A DNA stretch of 64,000 nucleotides from Bacteroidaceae bacterium (GTDB lineage Bacteria > Bacteroidota > Bacteroidia > Bacteroidales > Bacteroidaceae): assembly GCA_902362375.1 (NCBI GenBank), contig CABIVS010000017.1:1-64000 (forward strand). Reading direction: 5' to 3'. Positions 27,684 to 36,669 of the stretch are shown piece after piece; position 1 is the first letter of the stretch; every line of letters begins with the position of its first letter. The position numbers and the translations under genes were made by a program. The notes under the pieces were generated by a model, which was not told the origin of the DNA, ran no database searches, and saw only the letters and a list, made by a program, of their open reading frames with translations.

Positions 27684-28175
27684 TTAATTCTTATTCTTAA
27701 CGACAGGTGCTATCTGGCTTCTTCCATCCGTGGGGGATAGCTTCTGCAGACGTATCCATTCATAATCGTCCTGGGTGGCAGGATGCCAGTTGACGAAAAT
27801 GCCGGGATAACCTACTACTGTAACCGTGTATCCCCCTGTTTTTTCATTATCTTCCACTTTGAAAGTGGCTCCCATGATGACATCGCAGTTGTATTTGATG
27901 GTGGACAGATACGTCCCCCATGCACGGATGTTGTCAAGTTCTCCTTTCATGGCGATCTCCACTTCCTCTTTGCTTAGTGTCCATTCATCCTTGATCCGTC
28001 CCTTATCTTCCAGTATTTTCACCTCGACAACTGTGGGTTTGACACAAACTTCAGTAACTGCATCGCCTGCACGTGCCTGTGCATCACGAAACTTGAAGAC
28101 CGTCTTTTGCGCATGGGCTCCGACGGCACAACCGACAACCAGAGCAATAATCAGAAATAGTTTTTTCGTTTTCAT
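27684..28175 (-). CDS. Hypothetical secreted protein
   Basis: The 163-residue product has a clear signal peptide (MKTKKLFLIIALVVGCAVG, cleaved after AHAQ). The mature part includes VTEVCVKPTVVEVKILEDKG, a YNCDVIMGATFKVED segment and VVGYPGIFVNWHPAT, which I cannot assign to a named family. The N-terminal half has the size and rhythm of small Bacteroides periplasmic proteins. It is followed 20 bp later by the barrel gene. Confidence 0.65.
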   Translation of the reverse strand: MKTKKLFLIIALVVGCAVGAHAQKTVFKFRDAQARAGDAVTEVCVKPTVVEVKILEDKGRIKDEWTLSKEEVEIAMKGELDNIRAWGTYLSTIKYNCDVIMGATFKVEDNEKTGGYTVTVVGYPGIFVNWHPATQDDYEWIRLQKLSPTDGRSQIAPVVKNKN

Positions 28176-28274
28176 GTCCTTTTGTGATTAGATGTTAATA
28201 TGTCTGCAAAGGTATGCGAAAGGAGTATACCACTGGGAGAAAGCATAGTTCCAAGAAAGAAACGGAATTGTATC

Positions 28275-28505
28275 CTATTTGGATACACTCGGGAAGTTTC
28301 CGGTGTTGATGCTGTCGGAAAAATCGCGGAAGAAATCGTGTCCGAGGATGCAGGAGATGCGCCAGAGCAGGTGGATGTCGATATTCTCTTTCCGGAATAT
28401 CTTGTAAACATTGGGGCGTGTGCAGCATAGTTGGGTAGCGAACCAGGTGACGGTGCGTCCCTGTTCGTGAAGCGTGCGTTCAATAAGTTGTCCCGCATGA
28501 ATCAT
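28275..28505 (-). CDS. Small XRE-like helix-turn-helix regulator
   Basis: I place the start at the ATG at 28503-28505 (MIHAGQLIERTLHEQ), giving 76 residues, because this is where the known ~70-residue Bacteroides family begins. Its core is GRTVTWFATQLCCTRPNVYKIF, a helix-turn-helix, followed by NIDIHLLWRISCILGHDFF. The frame runs open to 28817, but the extension translates a strongly structured intergenic element and is probably not coding. Target unknown; it lies 99 bp upstream of the secreted-protein gene. Confidence 0.75.
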   Translation of the reverse strand: MIHAGQLIERTLHEQGRTVTWFATQLCCTRPNVYKIFRKENIDIHLLWRISCILGHDFFRDFSDSINTGNFPSVSK

Positions 28506-28588
28506 GTGCCTATTCTGCTTATGTGTGTCCCCCCAGACTCCCGTTGGGCGGACAAATTCATCTAATGTTGACAGGAATATATAGAAAA

Positions 28589-28676
28589 GGCGTGGGAATC
28601 TCATCTTCGTCCGTTCCGTGTTCAAGGCCTTCGCAATGCCAACTACCGGGAACGAACAACGTAGAAAGCCCACGCC
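28589..28676 (-). repeat. Long imperfect hairpin with reverse-strand T tail
   Basis: GGCGTGGG (28589-28596) pairs with CCCACGCC (28669-28676). Inside, CGTTCC (28611-28616) pairs with GGAACG near 28650, with many further pairs between, giving a ~28-bp imperfect stem and a ~30-nt apical loop. Read on the reverse strand it ends in TTTTCTATAT, like a transcript end. It may be a small RNA, an attenuator for the XRE-like gene, or a dispersed repeat. Confidence 0.6.
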
Positions 28677-29066
28677 GATATGTACAACACCCGTAACCTC
28701 CCTTTGTTTGTCAAAGTGAGGCACGGATGTATATAAATACACATCAGGAGGACGTCTTAGTTGCTGTCCGTCATTCCGATAGGTCAAAGTTTGCGAAGTT
28801 TTGAACACAAATGACAAACGCTTGTAAACGTCTTCTCAATATAAACATCTCTCTCCCGTCACCCGAAGGCTTTCTGCGGAAGAGAACGTTGCAAATGTAT
28901 AAAAAAATACGGTTGGAAAGGGTAATGTGAATCAGAAACTTTTTGAATGCAGGTTGTTTTGCCCTCTTTTTGCCCTTTACCGGGCGAAATGCGGTTGCGC
29001 TGACATCTTATAAGAAAGAGGAGGAATCTTTCAATTTTGGGCACGAAACGGGCTTTAAACTACAAA

Positions 29067-29093
29067 AGCCGGGGTATAATACCTCGGCTTATA
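29067..29093 (-). terminator. Terminator after the polysaccharide deacetylase
   Basis: AGCCGGGGTA (29067-29076) pairs with TACCTCGGCT (29080-29089) around a 3-nt loop, with T-rich DNA on both sides. It is ~100 bp after the deacetylase stop and could also act on the forward strand. Confidence 0.6.
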
Positions 29094-29190
29094 TTTTTTC
29101 TTCTTGTCAGGGAGCTTTTTTTATTCATCAGAAACCTTCCTTTCTTATCAGGAAGCTCTGTTCTTTTCGAAGTTTCTGTTTTCTCAAAGA

Positions 29191-29805
29191 TTATAACACC
29201 TTGAATTCATAGCCTTCCTCTTTCAGGAATTCGATAGCGCGTGGAAGTGCGTATTGCAGGTTGCCGTTGTTCCATGACTTCAGCGAATCGTGGAAAGTGA
29301 TGATGGAACCGTTTCGCGCATAGCGTTTCACGTTGTTCAGCACTTGTTCCGGACTCATCCGTTTACTGTAATCACGGGTCACGAGATCCCACATAATAAT
29401 GCGGTAATGATAGCGCAACGTATAATACTGCCTGAATCCCATATGTCCGTGTGGCGGACGGAAGAGATCGGAATGAATCATATCATCTACCTTTCTGGCA
29501 TTTGCCAGGTAATCCGGATTGGAATATTCAAATCCACGGATGTGGTTGAAAGTATGGTTGCCGATGCGGTGTCCGTGCTCTACCACCATCCGGTATTCAT
29601 CCGGGTGTTTGCGTATATTGTCGCCTACCATGAAAAAGGTAGCTTTAATATGATGCTTTTCCAGTATTTCCAGTACCCAGGGAGTCACTTCGGGGATGGG
29701 GCCGTCATCGAAAGTCAGATAGACTGCCCGTTCATTCGGGTCCATCCGGAAGATAGCTTGTGGATACAACGCCCGGAAAAGCCAAGGTGGTTGTTCTATA
29801 AACAT
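29191..29805 (-). CDS. Polysaccharide deacetylase family protein (NodB domain, CE4)
   Basis: The 204-residue protein carries the NodB motifs. TFDDGP (about residues 31-36) holds the catalytic and metal aspartates, HRIGNHTFNH (about 75-84) the metal histidines, RPPHGH (about 117-122) comes next, and SIITFHDS near 168 is motif 5. The family removes N- or O-acetyl groups from chitin, peptidoglycan or other glycans. There is no signal peptide, so it may act in the cytoplasm or be exported by another route. The stop lies ~100 bp before a terminator. Confidence 0.9.
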   Translation of the reverse strand: MFIEQPPWLFRALYPQAIFRMDPNERAVYLTFDDGPIPEVTPWVLEILEKHHIKATFFMVGDNIRKHPDEYRMVVEHGHRIGNHTFNHIRGFEYSNPDYLANARKVDDMIHSDLFRPPHGHMGFRQYYTLRYHYRIIMWDLVTRDYSKRMSPEQVLNNVKRYARNGSIITFHDSLKSWNNGNLQYALPRAIEFLKEEGYEFKVL

Positions 29806-29826
29806 GAAAATCTGCGTTAAACAAAT

Positions 29827-29930
29827 ATTAAGTAATAAGTATTAAGTAATAAGTATTAGGTATTATACCGTGCGGAAGACATGTCGGAAGCTGCGAATAA
29901 TACTTAATACTTATTACTTATACTTGATAT
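29827..29930. repeat. AT-rich tandem and inverted repeat
   Basis: A 14-bp unit ATTAAGTAATAAGT is repeated at 29827-29840 and 29841-29854 and decays into ATTAGGTATTATAC. The inverted form (AATAATACTTAATACTTATT onward) lies at 29895-29930, giving a long imperfect stem around a 28-nt GC-richer loop. It fills the gap between the DUF2723 stop and the deacetylase start. Confidence 0.7.
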
Positions 29931-32900
29931 TTATTTCCCTTTCATTCTCGTTACGTATTCGTTGTATAGTTGATCGAGTTGCGTTGAGTAATGTTTTGCG
30001 AGTTCTTCTGATTTGTATTTTTCCATTAAGCGGACTTCGGCGTCAAGCAAGCTGGCGTTGTACACGAAGTTTTCGCTGGCGATGGCAAGCTGGTTATCGT
30101 TCAGGCTAAGATACCAGATCATGTATTCGAGCGACTTGTTGGCAAGTTCGTCGATGATCTTGTTGGCTTTCTCGTTCTGTCCCAGTTGATAATAAGACTC
30201 TGCCATTTGGAAGGCGCCGTTTGCCCAGTCATACGGTACGTTGTATGCCGGAATCATCTTTTCAGCGTAATCGAGCGCGGCGAGTGCTTTGTCCTTTTTG
30301 CCTTCTTTGATGAGCTGACCTACAAGTTGCGTGAAGATACGGCGGTGCGTGTAGCACATGCGCATCACGTTCTCGTCAATGTAGATACCCGGTTTGTCGA
30401 TACCGCCGAACTTGAACTTGTTCATCAGGTTGTCGTACATCTTTTCACTGTCGATCTTGCTGTCCAGCTTGTCCGTATCGAACGGAGTGAAGCGGTAGGC
30501 GAGACCCTCCTGTGTGAAGTGGTTGCCCATGCCCAGATGGTTTTCGCTTCCTACGGTGATTGCCATATAGATAGGTCGTTCCCAGTTGGCATTGGCAAGC
30601 ATCTCGAGCATCATCAGTTCACTCTTGTAGAGGGCGCGTTTCGGGTTGCCGTTGGCGTCTCTAAGGGTGATTGTCATGTATTCGGGGATAGAGTCGCCCA
30701 GAGCTTCCGGAATCTTCATGCCGGAGCGGCGTACGGCTTCCTTATCTATCTTCATGACGATGCTGTCCGTAGGGATGAGCGGGAGCTGTATTTCTTTTCC
30801 TGTCTTTTTGAGAAGTTCTTTCAATTGGTCGTTCTTGCCAAGCATCCAGCGGTTGATGATTTCCTTCAGTTCATAAGGATTCTCACCGAAGATGGAGTGA
30901 ACGAGTGACAATATGGTAGTGTCTCCCTGTGCAGCCAGTTCGTTTGCCTGTTTGAAATAGCTGTCGATGAGAGCCTTCATTTCCGGACGGATAGAGATAT
31001 ATTCGTTTTGTCCTTCCACGTATTCCACACGGTCCCAAGTGATAGGGAGTGACGGAGAATCGTAGGCCGGACGTTTCATCTGGTCGATATACCAGTCGGT
31101 TTGCAGGTAACTTAAGTTACAGGTACGGGCATCCGTGCGGAAACCTTCCGTTTCCTGATTGTACCACAATGGGAAGGTATCGTTATCACCATTGGTGTAG
31201 ATAATCGGGTTGCCTTCTTCCTGCAAAGTCATCAGGTAGTTCTGTCCGAAGTCGCGGGCAACGAAGCGTCCGCTGCGGTCGTGGTCATCCCATGTCTGTC
31301 CCGCCATCTGGATGGGGACGAACAAACAGAGCACAGAAGCCAGAACGGCTGCCGGAAGTTCCTGCATCTTGGCATAATCCCGCAACATACGGATGATGCC
31401 TGCCACTCCCATACCTACCCAGATAGCAAAGGCGTAGAACGAACCGGCATACGCATAGTCTCGTTCACGGGGTTGTGCAGGAGTTTGGTTGAGGTAGAGC
31501 ACGATGGCGATACCTGTCATAAAGAACAGGAAGAATACCACCCAGAACTGCTGGATGCCTCGCTGGCTATGGTAAGCCTGCCAGAAGAGTCCGATCAAAC
31601 CGAGAATCAGCGGCAGACAGTAGAATACATTATGACCTTTATTGTTTTTGAGATCTTGCGGAAGCAATTCCTGGTTACCTACCAGCAGGTTGTCGATAAA
31701 CGGAATACCGGTGATCCAGTTGCCGTGCTCGATTTCTCCGCTACCCTGTATGTCATTCTGCCGTCCGGCAAAGTTCCACATGAAGTAACGCCAGTACATG
31801 AAGTTCAACTGGTAGGAGAAGAAGAATTTGATATTTTCCCATTGGGTAGGCATGTTTACCATCACCATTTCTCCACACTGGTCATAAGGAACGTCATATC
31901 CCTTGATGTCCACCCATTGTTTGTAGAGCGGTGCGTGTGACGAACTGTACATACGCGGGAAAAGCATATTCTGTGCATATTCGTATTCCACACGTCCGGG
32001 AAGTTCGATATAAGAGTCTTTTTCGTCGGGCGAAGTCTTTTCCTTGCGGACAAACTTGCTTCCTGCTTCCGACTGGCGCGGGATGCAATATCCGTCTTTT
32101 ACATCGAGTGCCACTTTCGAAGAGAAGGCAGGACCGTAGAAAAGCGGGCGGGTTCCGTATTGTTCACGACCGAGGTATTCGCCCAGTGTGAATATATCTT
32201 CCGGTGAGTTCTGGTCCATCGGAGTGTTGGCAGTAGAACGGATAACGATCAGTGCATAAGAAGAATATCCGATTACGATCATCATGGTGCACAGCAAAGC
32301 CGTGTTCATGGTGCGGGCGGTGATACGCCATCTCTCTTTGATCTTGGCCTGTACACTCGGAGCGAGGTAAAGTCCCAGTGCGGCGATCACCAAAATACCG
32401 ATGATGATACTGCTGGCTCCGTGTCCGTAGAACGGGATACCCAGTAGAGCAATCGTCAGGATAAAGGAGATAGCCATGCGTGTTTTGCTCTTTTCGGTAT
32501 AGCTTTCGTATACGCCCCAGATTAGAGCGGCTGCAAGCAGGATGATGTAAACCACTACACCTGAATTGAACGACATTCCGAGTCCGTTGACAAACAACAG
32601 CTCAAACCAGCCGCCTACTTTCACAATACCCGGTACGATGCCGTATAGCACAGCAGCAACGAGCACCATTGAACCGCAGAGAGCGATTAACGAACCTTTG
32701 GCAGTAGCGTTTGGAGTTTTCTTGTAGTAGTATACCAATACGATGGCGGGCAGACAAAGTAGGTTCAGCAGGTGGACACCGATACTTAATCCCGTCAGAT
32801 AGGCGATGAGGATAATCCAGCGGTCGCTATGAGGCTGGTCGGCCACGTCTTCCCATTTCAAAATCAACCAGAAAACGACAGCGGTAAACAGGGAGGAGAA

Positions 32901-33344
32901 GGCATATACTTCACCTTCTACAGCGGAGAACCAGAATGTGTCACTGAACGTATAGACCAGTGCACCCACCAGTCCGCTACCCATAATCGTGATAAGCTGT
33001 CCTTTGGTGATATTGTTTTCGTCAGTGATAATCAATTTGCGTACCAGATGGGTGATGCTCCAGAAAAGGAACAAGATACAGGCACCGCTCATCAGGGCGC
33101 TCATGTAGTTCACCATTTTAGCAACGGTAGTCACGTCGGAAGCAAATTGAGTAAACAGGTTCGCCATCAGCATGAAGAAAGGTGCGCCGGGCGGGTGTCC
33201 GACTTCCAGTTTATAGCCGGTGGTTATGAACTCCGGGCAATCCCAGAAACTTGCGGTTGGTTCTATTGTCAGGCAGTAGACGGTTGCCGCAATGATGAAT
33301 GTAAGCCAACCCATAAGGTTGTTTACGGTTCTGTACTGTTTCAT
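29931..33344 (-). CDS. DUF2723 family large membrane protein (TMEM260/O-mannosyltransferase-like)
   Basis: The ~1137-residue protein begins MKQYRTVNNLMGW (ATG at 33342-33344; a GTG two codons earlier is less likely). It has a glycosyltransferase-C type membrane region with many helices in residues ~10-370 and ~560-680. Early conserved motifs are TASFWDCPEFI and KLEVGHPPGAPFF. The C-terminal third is soluble and includes YAGSFYAFAIWVG, NGDNDTFPLWYNQE and TPR-like helices near the end. DUF2723 is related to protein O-mannosyltransferases and is universal in Bacteroidetes, which O-glycosylate secreted proteins; participation in that process is inference. Confidence 0.92.
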   Translation of the reverse strand: MKQYRTVNNLMGWLTFIIAATVYCLTIEPTASFWDCPEFITTGYKLEVGHPPGAPFFMLMANLFTQFASDVTTVAKMVNYMSALMSGACILFLFWSITHLVRKLIITDENNITKGQLITIMGSGLVGALVYTFSDTFWFSAVEGEVYAFSSLFTAVVFWLILKWEDVADQPHSDRWIILIAYLTGLSIGVHLLNLLCLPAIVLVYYYKKTPNATAKGSLIALCGSMVLVAAVLYGIVPGIVKVGGWFELLFVNGLGMSFNSGVVVYIILLAAALIWGVYESYTEKSKTRMAISFILTIALLGIPFYGHGASSIIIGILVIAALGLYLAPSVQAKIKERWRITARTMNTALLCTMMIVIGYSSYALIVIRSTANTPMDQNSPEDIFTLGEYLGREQYGTRPLFYGPAFSSKVALDVKDGYCIPRQSEAGSKFVRKEKTSPDEKDSYIELPGRVEYEYAQNMLFPRMYSSSHAPLYKQWVDIKGYDVPYDQCGEMVMVNMPTQWENIKFFFSYQLNFMYWRYFMWNFAGRQNDIQGSGEIEHGNWITGIPFIDNLLVGNQELLPQDLKNNKGHNVFYCLPLILGLIGLFWQAYHSQRGIQQFWVVFFLFFMTGIAIVLYLNQTPAQPRERDYAYAGSFYAFAIWVGMGVAGIIRMLRDYAKMQELPAAVLASVLCLFVPIQMAGQTWDDHDRSGRFVARDFGQNYLMTLQEEGNPIIYTNGDNDTFPLWYNQETEGFRTDARTCNLSYLQTDWYIDQMKRPAYDSPSLPITWDRVEYVEGQNEYISIRPEMKALIDSYFKQANELAAQGDTTILSLVHSIFGENPYELKEIINRWMLGKNDQLKELLKKTGKEIQLPLIPTDSIVMKIDKEAVRRSGMKIPEALGDSIPEYMTITLRDANGNPKRALYKSELMMLEMLANANWERPIYMAITVGSENHLGMGNHFTQEGLAYRFTPFDTDKLDSKIDSEKMYDNLMNKFKFGGIDKPGIYIDENVMRMCYTHRRIFTQLVGQLIKEGKKDKALAALDYAEKMIPAYNVPYDWANGAFQMAESYYQLGQNEKANKIIDELANKSLEYMIWYLSLNDNQLAIASENFVYNASLLDAEVRLMEKYKSEELAKHYSTQLDQLYNEYVTRMKGK

Positions 33345-33543
33345 TAGCACTATCGTAGTTTATTCGTTAAAAACAAATTATGAGGTCGCAAAGATAGTGA
33401 TTTGTAAGGATAATGAGGAAGAAAGTAAGAAATATTAAGTAACAAAGGGGTGATTTACTATCTCTTTCACTCTTCCGGGAGGCAGCAGAGAGGGAAGATA
33501 CATTTTAAAACAAGATAGCCGGATATCTATATAAAGTCTATGT

Positions 33544-34365
33544 TTAATGATGGTGATGATGCTCTCCTAAAACCCGGTGAGGCAATGTACCGTGTCCCAA
33601 TAGCTCGATAGGGCAGTTGAAGTTCCTTTCCAGCCATTCGGTAGTGACGCCTGTATCCGGATGGTAATCCAGCGTTTCGTTGACACAAGCGATGGATTTC
33701 ACCTGCTGCAACACAGTGCCGATATCATGGCTGACAAGGATGATGGCACACTCTTTATTGATCTCAGCCAATAACTCATAAAGACGCGCTTCGAAACGCT
33801 TGTCGATATACGTGCTGGGCTCATCGAGAATCAATACCGCAGGGTCGGAGATGATGGCGCGTCCCAACAGGGCACGTTGCAGTTGTCCGCCGCTTAATTG
33901 TCCGATAGAACGGTGTTCGAGGCCTTCGAGCCCCATGCGGGAAATAATCTGTCTGCCTTTCTCCTTCTGTTCGGGAGTGAATCGGGAAGTGAGTGACTTT
34001 TGTATGCTCAATCCGGATAGAATCACTTCTTCCACGGAAATAGGAAACTTCCGGTCTATGGTGCTGTATTGAGGCAGATAACCGAGGAGGGGAGAGGAAT
34101 TTGCGGAAGAACTTTGCCGGGAACTTTTGGCAGATGGTTTTGCAGAAGTCTCTTCAGGGGTCTCTTCGGGCGTATGGAATATAATTCCCCCTCCCGTTGG
34201 CTTCAACAGACCGAGGATGCACTTTATAAGCGTCGTTTTGCCGCCTCCGTTCGGACCTATAATACCTAGAAAATCCCGTTCGTAGATGCTTAGATTAACA
34301 TCGTGAAGAACAGTGCGGCCGTCATATCCGGCAGAAAGATTCTTTATTTCGATTATTGGTTTCAT
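33544..34365 (-). CDS. Metal (zinc-type) ABC transporter ATP-binding protein
   Basis: I choose the ATG at 34363-34365 (MKPIIEIKNLSAGYDG), giving 273 residues; the longer frame would overlap the upstream gene. Walker A is GPNGGGKTTL, the signature LSGGQLQRALL, Walker B AVLILDEPSTYID, and the H-loop VSHD. Two oddities are seen: a Ser/Lys/Glu-rich insert of ~30 residues (PEETPEETSAKPSAKSS) between Walker A and the Q-loop, and a natural C-terminal tail of five histidines. The partner substrate-binding protein is just upstream, but no permease gene is nearby. Confidence 0.9.
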   Translation of the reverse strand: MKPIIEIKNLSAGYDGRTVLHDVNLSIYERDFLGIIGPNGGGKTTLIKCILGLLKPTGGGIIFHTPEETPEETSAKPSAKSSRQSSSANSSPLLGYLPQYSTIDRKFPISVEEVILSGLSIQKSLTSRFTPEQKEKGRQIISRMGLEGLEHRSIGQLSGGQLQRALLGRAIISDPAVLILDEPSTYIDKRFEARLYELLAEINKECAIILVSHDIGTVLQQVKSIACVNETLDYHPDTGVTTEWLERNFNCPIELLGHGTLPHRVLGEHHHHH

Positions 34366-34402
34366 CGTTGGAAATGGCTTGATGGGTTCTTTCTTTATAC
34401 GT

Positions 34403-35332
34403 TTATTTTGTTGCAGCCTGTGGCGCAAGGGCTTTGGCTACATTCAGCATTTCTTCTTCCCAGTCGTAACTTAGCGGATTGATAGGGATCACTTTCGTTC
34501 CGGTTTGCTGCGCGATGGTTTCCGCATTGCGTTTGTCAAATTCCGGTTGCACAAAGATAACGCGTACATCTTCTGCCTGACACAGGTCTATCAAGGCTTT
34601 CAGATGGGCGGGGGAAGGCTCTTTGCCTCCTTCTTCGATGGAAATCTGATGCAATCCGTAGTCGCGGGCGAAGTAGGAGAGGGCCGGATGATAAATCATG
34701 AAGGCTTTGGCTGCTTCGGGAACGGAGAGTTGACGGCGAATCAGGCTGTCGGTGTGCTGGATGCGCTGGCAGAGCGAATCGTAACGGTTTCTGTAGTATA
34801 CTTCATTTGCCTTATCCAGTTGGCTAAGGGCTTTGTAGGTGTTTCCTGCAATGATTAAAGCATTACCGGTGGAATTCCATACGTGCGGCTCTACGGCGTG
34901 GATATGTCCGTCGTGGCTGTTATGTCCGTGGGTGTGGTCGTGGTCATCATTGTTGAGTATGAGGTCGATCCCTTTGGAGGTGTCGAACACTTGGATATGG
35001 GGGGTATTGTTCATTAAACGATCCATCCAGGTCTGTTCGAAGCCGATGTATCCGATGCGGAAATAAGCTTTGCTGTCTCCCAGAGAAACAAGTTGTTGGG
35101 GGACAGGATCATAAGTTTCCGGGCTGGAACCTTTGGGGACCATGCTGACTACTTTAAATTTATCTCCGGCAATAGCTTCCGTGAAATAACGTTGCGGTTC
35201 CAGGGTGACGGTAATCACCGGTTTTGCTTCGTCATCGTTGCCTGCTTGGGAAGAGCGTCCCGTGCAGGCTGCCATTAGGAGGCAGGCACTAAGGAGGAAA
35301 AGGGTTCTCATATCTTTTAGTTGTTTTTTCAT
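34403..35332 (-). CDS. Zinc-type ABC transporter substrate-binding lipoprotein (ZnuA-like)
   Basis: The 309-residue protein has a lipoprotein signal (LLSACLLMAACTG, about residues 13-25) and the cluster A-I binding-protein fold: VSMVPKGSSPETYDP, a His/Asp-rich loop (DHDHTHGHNSHDGHIH, about residues 133-148), EPHVWNS, and IYHPALSYFARDYG. The His-rich loop is typical of zinc carriers. It is 37 bp upstream of the ATPase gene and co-directional, so the two form an operon. The permease is missing locally. Confidence 0.9.
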   Translation of the reverse strand: MKKQLKDMRTLFLLSACLLMAACTGRSSQAGNDDEAKPVITVTLEPQRYFTEAIAGDKFKVVSMVPKGSSPETYDPVPQQLVSLGDSKAYFRIGYIGFEQTWMDRLMNNTPHIQVFDTSKGIDLILNNDDHDHTHGHNSHDGHIHAVEPHVWNSTGNALIIAGNTYKALSQLDKANEVYYRNRYDSLCQRIQHTDSLIRRQLSVPEAAKAFMIYHPALSYFARDYGLHQISIEEGGKEPSPAHLKALIDLCQAEDVRVIFVQPEFDKRNAETIAQQTGTKVIPINPLSYDWEEEMLNVAKALAPQAATK

Positions 35333-35376
35333 GACTTCTTCTATTTCGGGGTTTCTTTCTTATCTTGTTCCTATTC

Positions 35377-36126
35377 TTATTTCCGGGCCCGTAATATTTC
35401 CCGTTTACCACCCGGAGGTCCGGGCAGGCGTTCTACTGTGAATCCGGCTGTCTGTAACATCCGGCGGACGACACCTTTGGCGCAGTAAGTGGTCAGGATG
35501 CCGTCTCTATCTAATAAAACGTAGAGGCGGTTGAATAGTTCTTGCGACCACATTTCCGGCTGCTTTTCCGGTGCAAAGGCATCGAAGTAAATGAGGTTAA
35601 ATGAAGGATTCAGGGCAGGTGATTCAGCGTTGGTTACGCTATCATTGACATTGCTTATTGTCTGTTCTCTGTTTTCAACCCATTTATTAACGTCTGTCTC
35701 TACTTTCCGTAGGGTGAAGTGTGGAGTGAGTTGCACGTCTTTCTCCCAAGGTGATGTATGAAGTTGCTTAAACAATTCGATGGCCGGTTGTTGCCGGTCG
35801 GTCGTTGTTAATTGTTCATCATTGGAGATATATCCTAGTTGCTCTATCGTCTGCCATTCCAGCGGGTAGAGTTCCAATCCTGTATAGTGTATATTCCGTC
35901 CGCTTCTTTCTGCTTCTTCGAGGGTGAGCCAGGCGTTTAGCCCTGTCCCGAAGCCGATTTCAAGAATACGCGGAGTAGTGGCGGAAGAGGCTTTAAGTCC
36001 CATATCGATGAAAATATGTTGAGACTCCGTGTGTGCCCCTTTCGTTGAATGATAATGTTCATTCAATTCCGGAACAAACAGGGTAGCACTCCCGTCATCG
36101 GTTTTCTCAATAATCCTTTTCATCAT
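35377..36126 (-). CDS. mnmD: tRNA 5-methylaminomethyl-2-thiouridine methyltransferase (MnmD)
   Basis: The 249-residue protein corresponds to the methyltransferase half of MnmC, as a stand-alone MnmD. It has the N-terminal ELNEHYHSTKGAHTESQHIFI, the SAM motif ILEIGFGTGLNAWLT (about residues 56-70), and the DAFAPEKQPEMWS motif near 177 with GILTTYCAKGVVRRML. It completes the mnm5s2U34 modification of tRNA, a pathway that also needs MnmG, encoded at 57892-59778 in this window. Confidence 0.92.
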   Translation of the reverse strand: MMKRIIEKTDDGSATLFVPELNEHYHSTKGAHTESQHIFIDMGLKASSATTPRILEIGFGTGLNAWLTLEEAERSGRNIHYTGLELYPLEWQTIEQLGYISNDEQLTTTDRQQPAIELFKQLHTSPWEKDVQLTPHFTLRKVETDVNKWVENREQTISNVNDSVTNAESPALNPSFNLIYFDAFAPEKQPEMWSQELFNRLYVLLDRDGILTTYCAKGVVRRMLQTAGFTVERLPGPPGGKREILRARK

Positions 36127-36130
36127 ACAA

Positions 36131-36183
36131 TCTCTAATACTTACTGCCTAACGTCTAATACTTTATACTTAATACCTAATACT
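36131..36183. repeat. AT-rich short tandem repeat (CTAATACTTA)
   Basis: CTAATACTTA-like words occur at least four times in this 53-bp spacer between the VTT-domain gene and mnmD. The same word in inverted form makes up the repeat at 29827-29930. Confidence 0.6.
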
Positions 36184-36189
36184 TATTTC

Positions 36190-36669
36190 CTATCCTGCCA
36201 TAGCATCCCAGGCACTTTCGAGCACATACAGGAGGAGGATATAGCGTATCAGTTTGCCGACAAACATGGAAACGATGGTGAGCCATGTGTTGCTTCGCAT
36301 AAATCCCAGTGCAATGGCTATCACTTCCCCAATGGCGGGAAGAAAGGTGAAGAAGGCCATCAATGCTCCTTTTCCTTGCAGGAATTTCACCATTTTGTCT
36401 ACTTTCTCTTTCTTTACCTTGAAATATTTCTCAATCCAGCTGATTTTGCCCAGACGCCCCATGTAGTAGCAGGTCATTCCGCCTACTGTGTTGCCCAGAG
36501 TGGCGGAGATCAGACAGGCTATCGGGGGCAGGCCGAGTTTCACCAGTGCCACCAGTACCAGTTCGGAACTGAAAGGCACGATGCTCCCAGCCAGTAAAGC
36601 CGAGATGAATAATCCCGGGAGTCCCCATTCTATGAGGAGTTGTATCGTTGAATCTATAAAAGCGTCCAT
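36190..36669 (-). CDS. VTT-domain (YqaA/DedA-like) membrane protein
   Basis: The 159-residue protein has the VTT (SNARE-associated) core: PGLFISALLAGSIVPFSSEL near the N-terminus, GNTVGGMTCYYMGRLG at about residues 58-73, and FFTFLPAIGEVIAIALGFMR near 112. Four to five membrane helices are predicted. Related DedA proteins transport or flip lipid carriers and affect membrane homeostasis; the substrate here is not known. It overlaps the DUF6427 gene by 16 bp. Confidence 0.85.
   Translation of the reverse strand: MDAFIDSTIQLLIEWGLPGLFISALLAGSIVPFSSELVLVALVKLGLPPIACLISATLGNTVGGMTCYYMGRLGKISWIEKYFKVKKEKVDKMVKFLQGKGALMAFFTFLPAIGEVIAIALGFMRSNTWLTIVSMFVGKLIRYILLLYVLESAWDAMAG

Larger units (their letters stand above)
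28506..29190. other. Structured intergenic region upstream of the XRE-like gene
   Basis: No gene is convincing in these 685 bp. The part at 28580-28760 holds several hairpins (28589-28676, 28697-28721) and looks like a structured element. The part at 28860-29060 shows nothing definite, and a terminator-like hairpin lies at 29067-29089. Confidence 0.5.

Noticed and set aside
28275..28817. 180-codon version of the XRE-like gene
   Set aside because: The extra N-terminal 104 residues translate a hairpin-rich intergenic element; the known family starts at MIHAGQ.
28943..29212. 89-codon forward frame upstream of the deacetylase end
   Set aside because: It contains the terminator hairpin at 29067-29089 and overlaps the deacetylase 3' end; no protein features.
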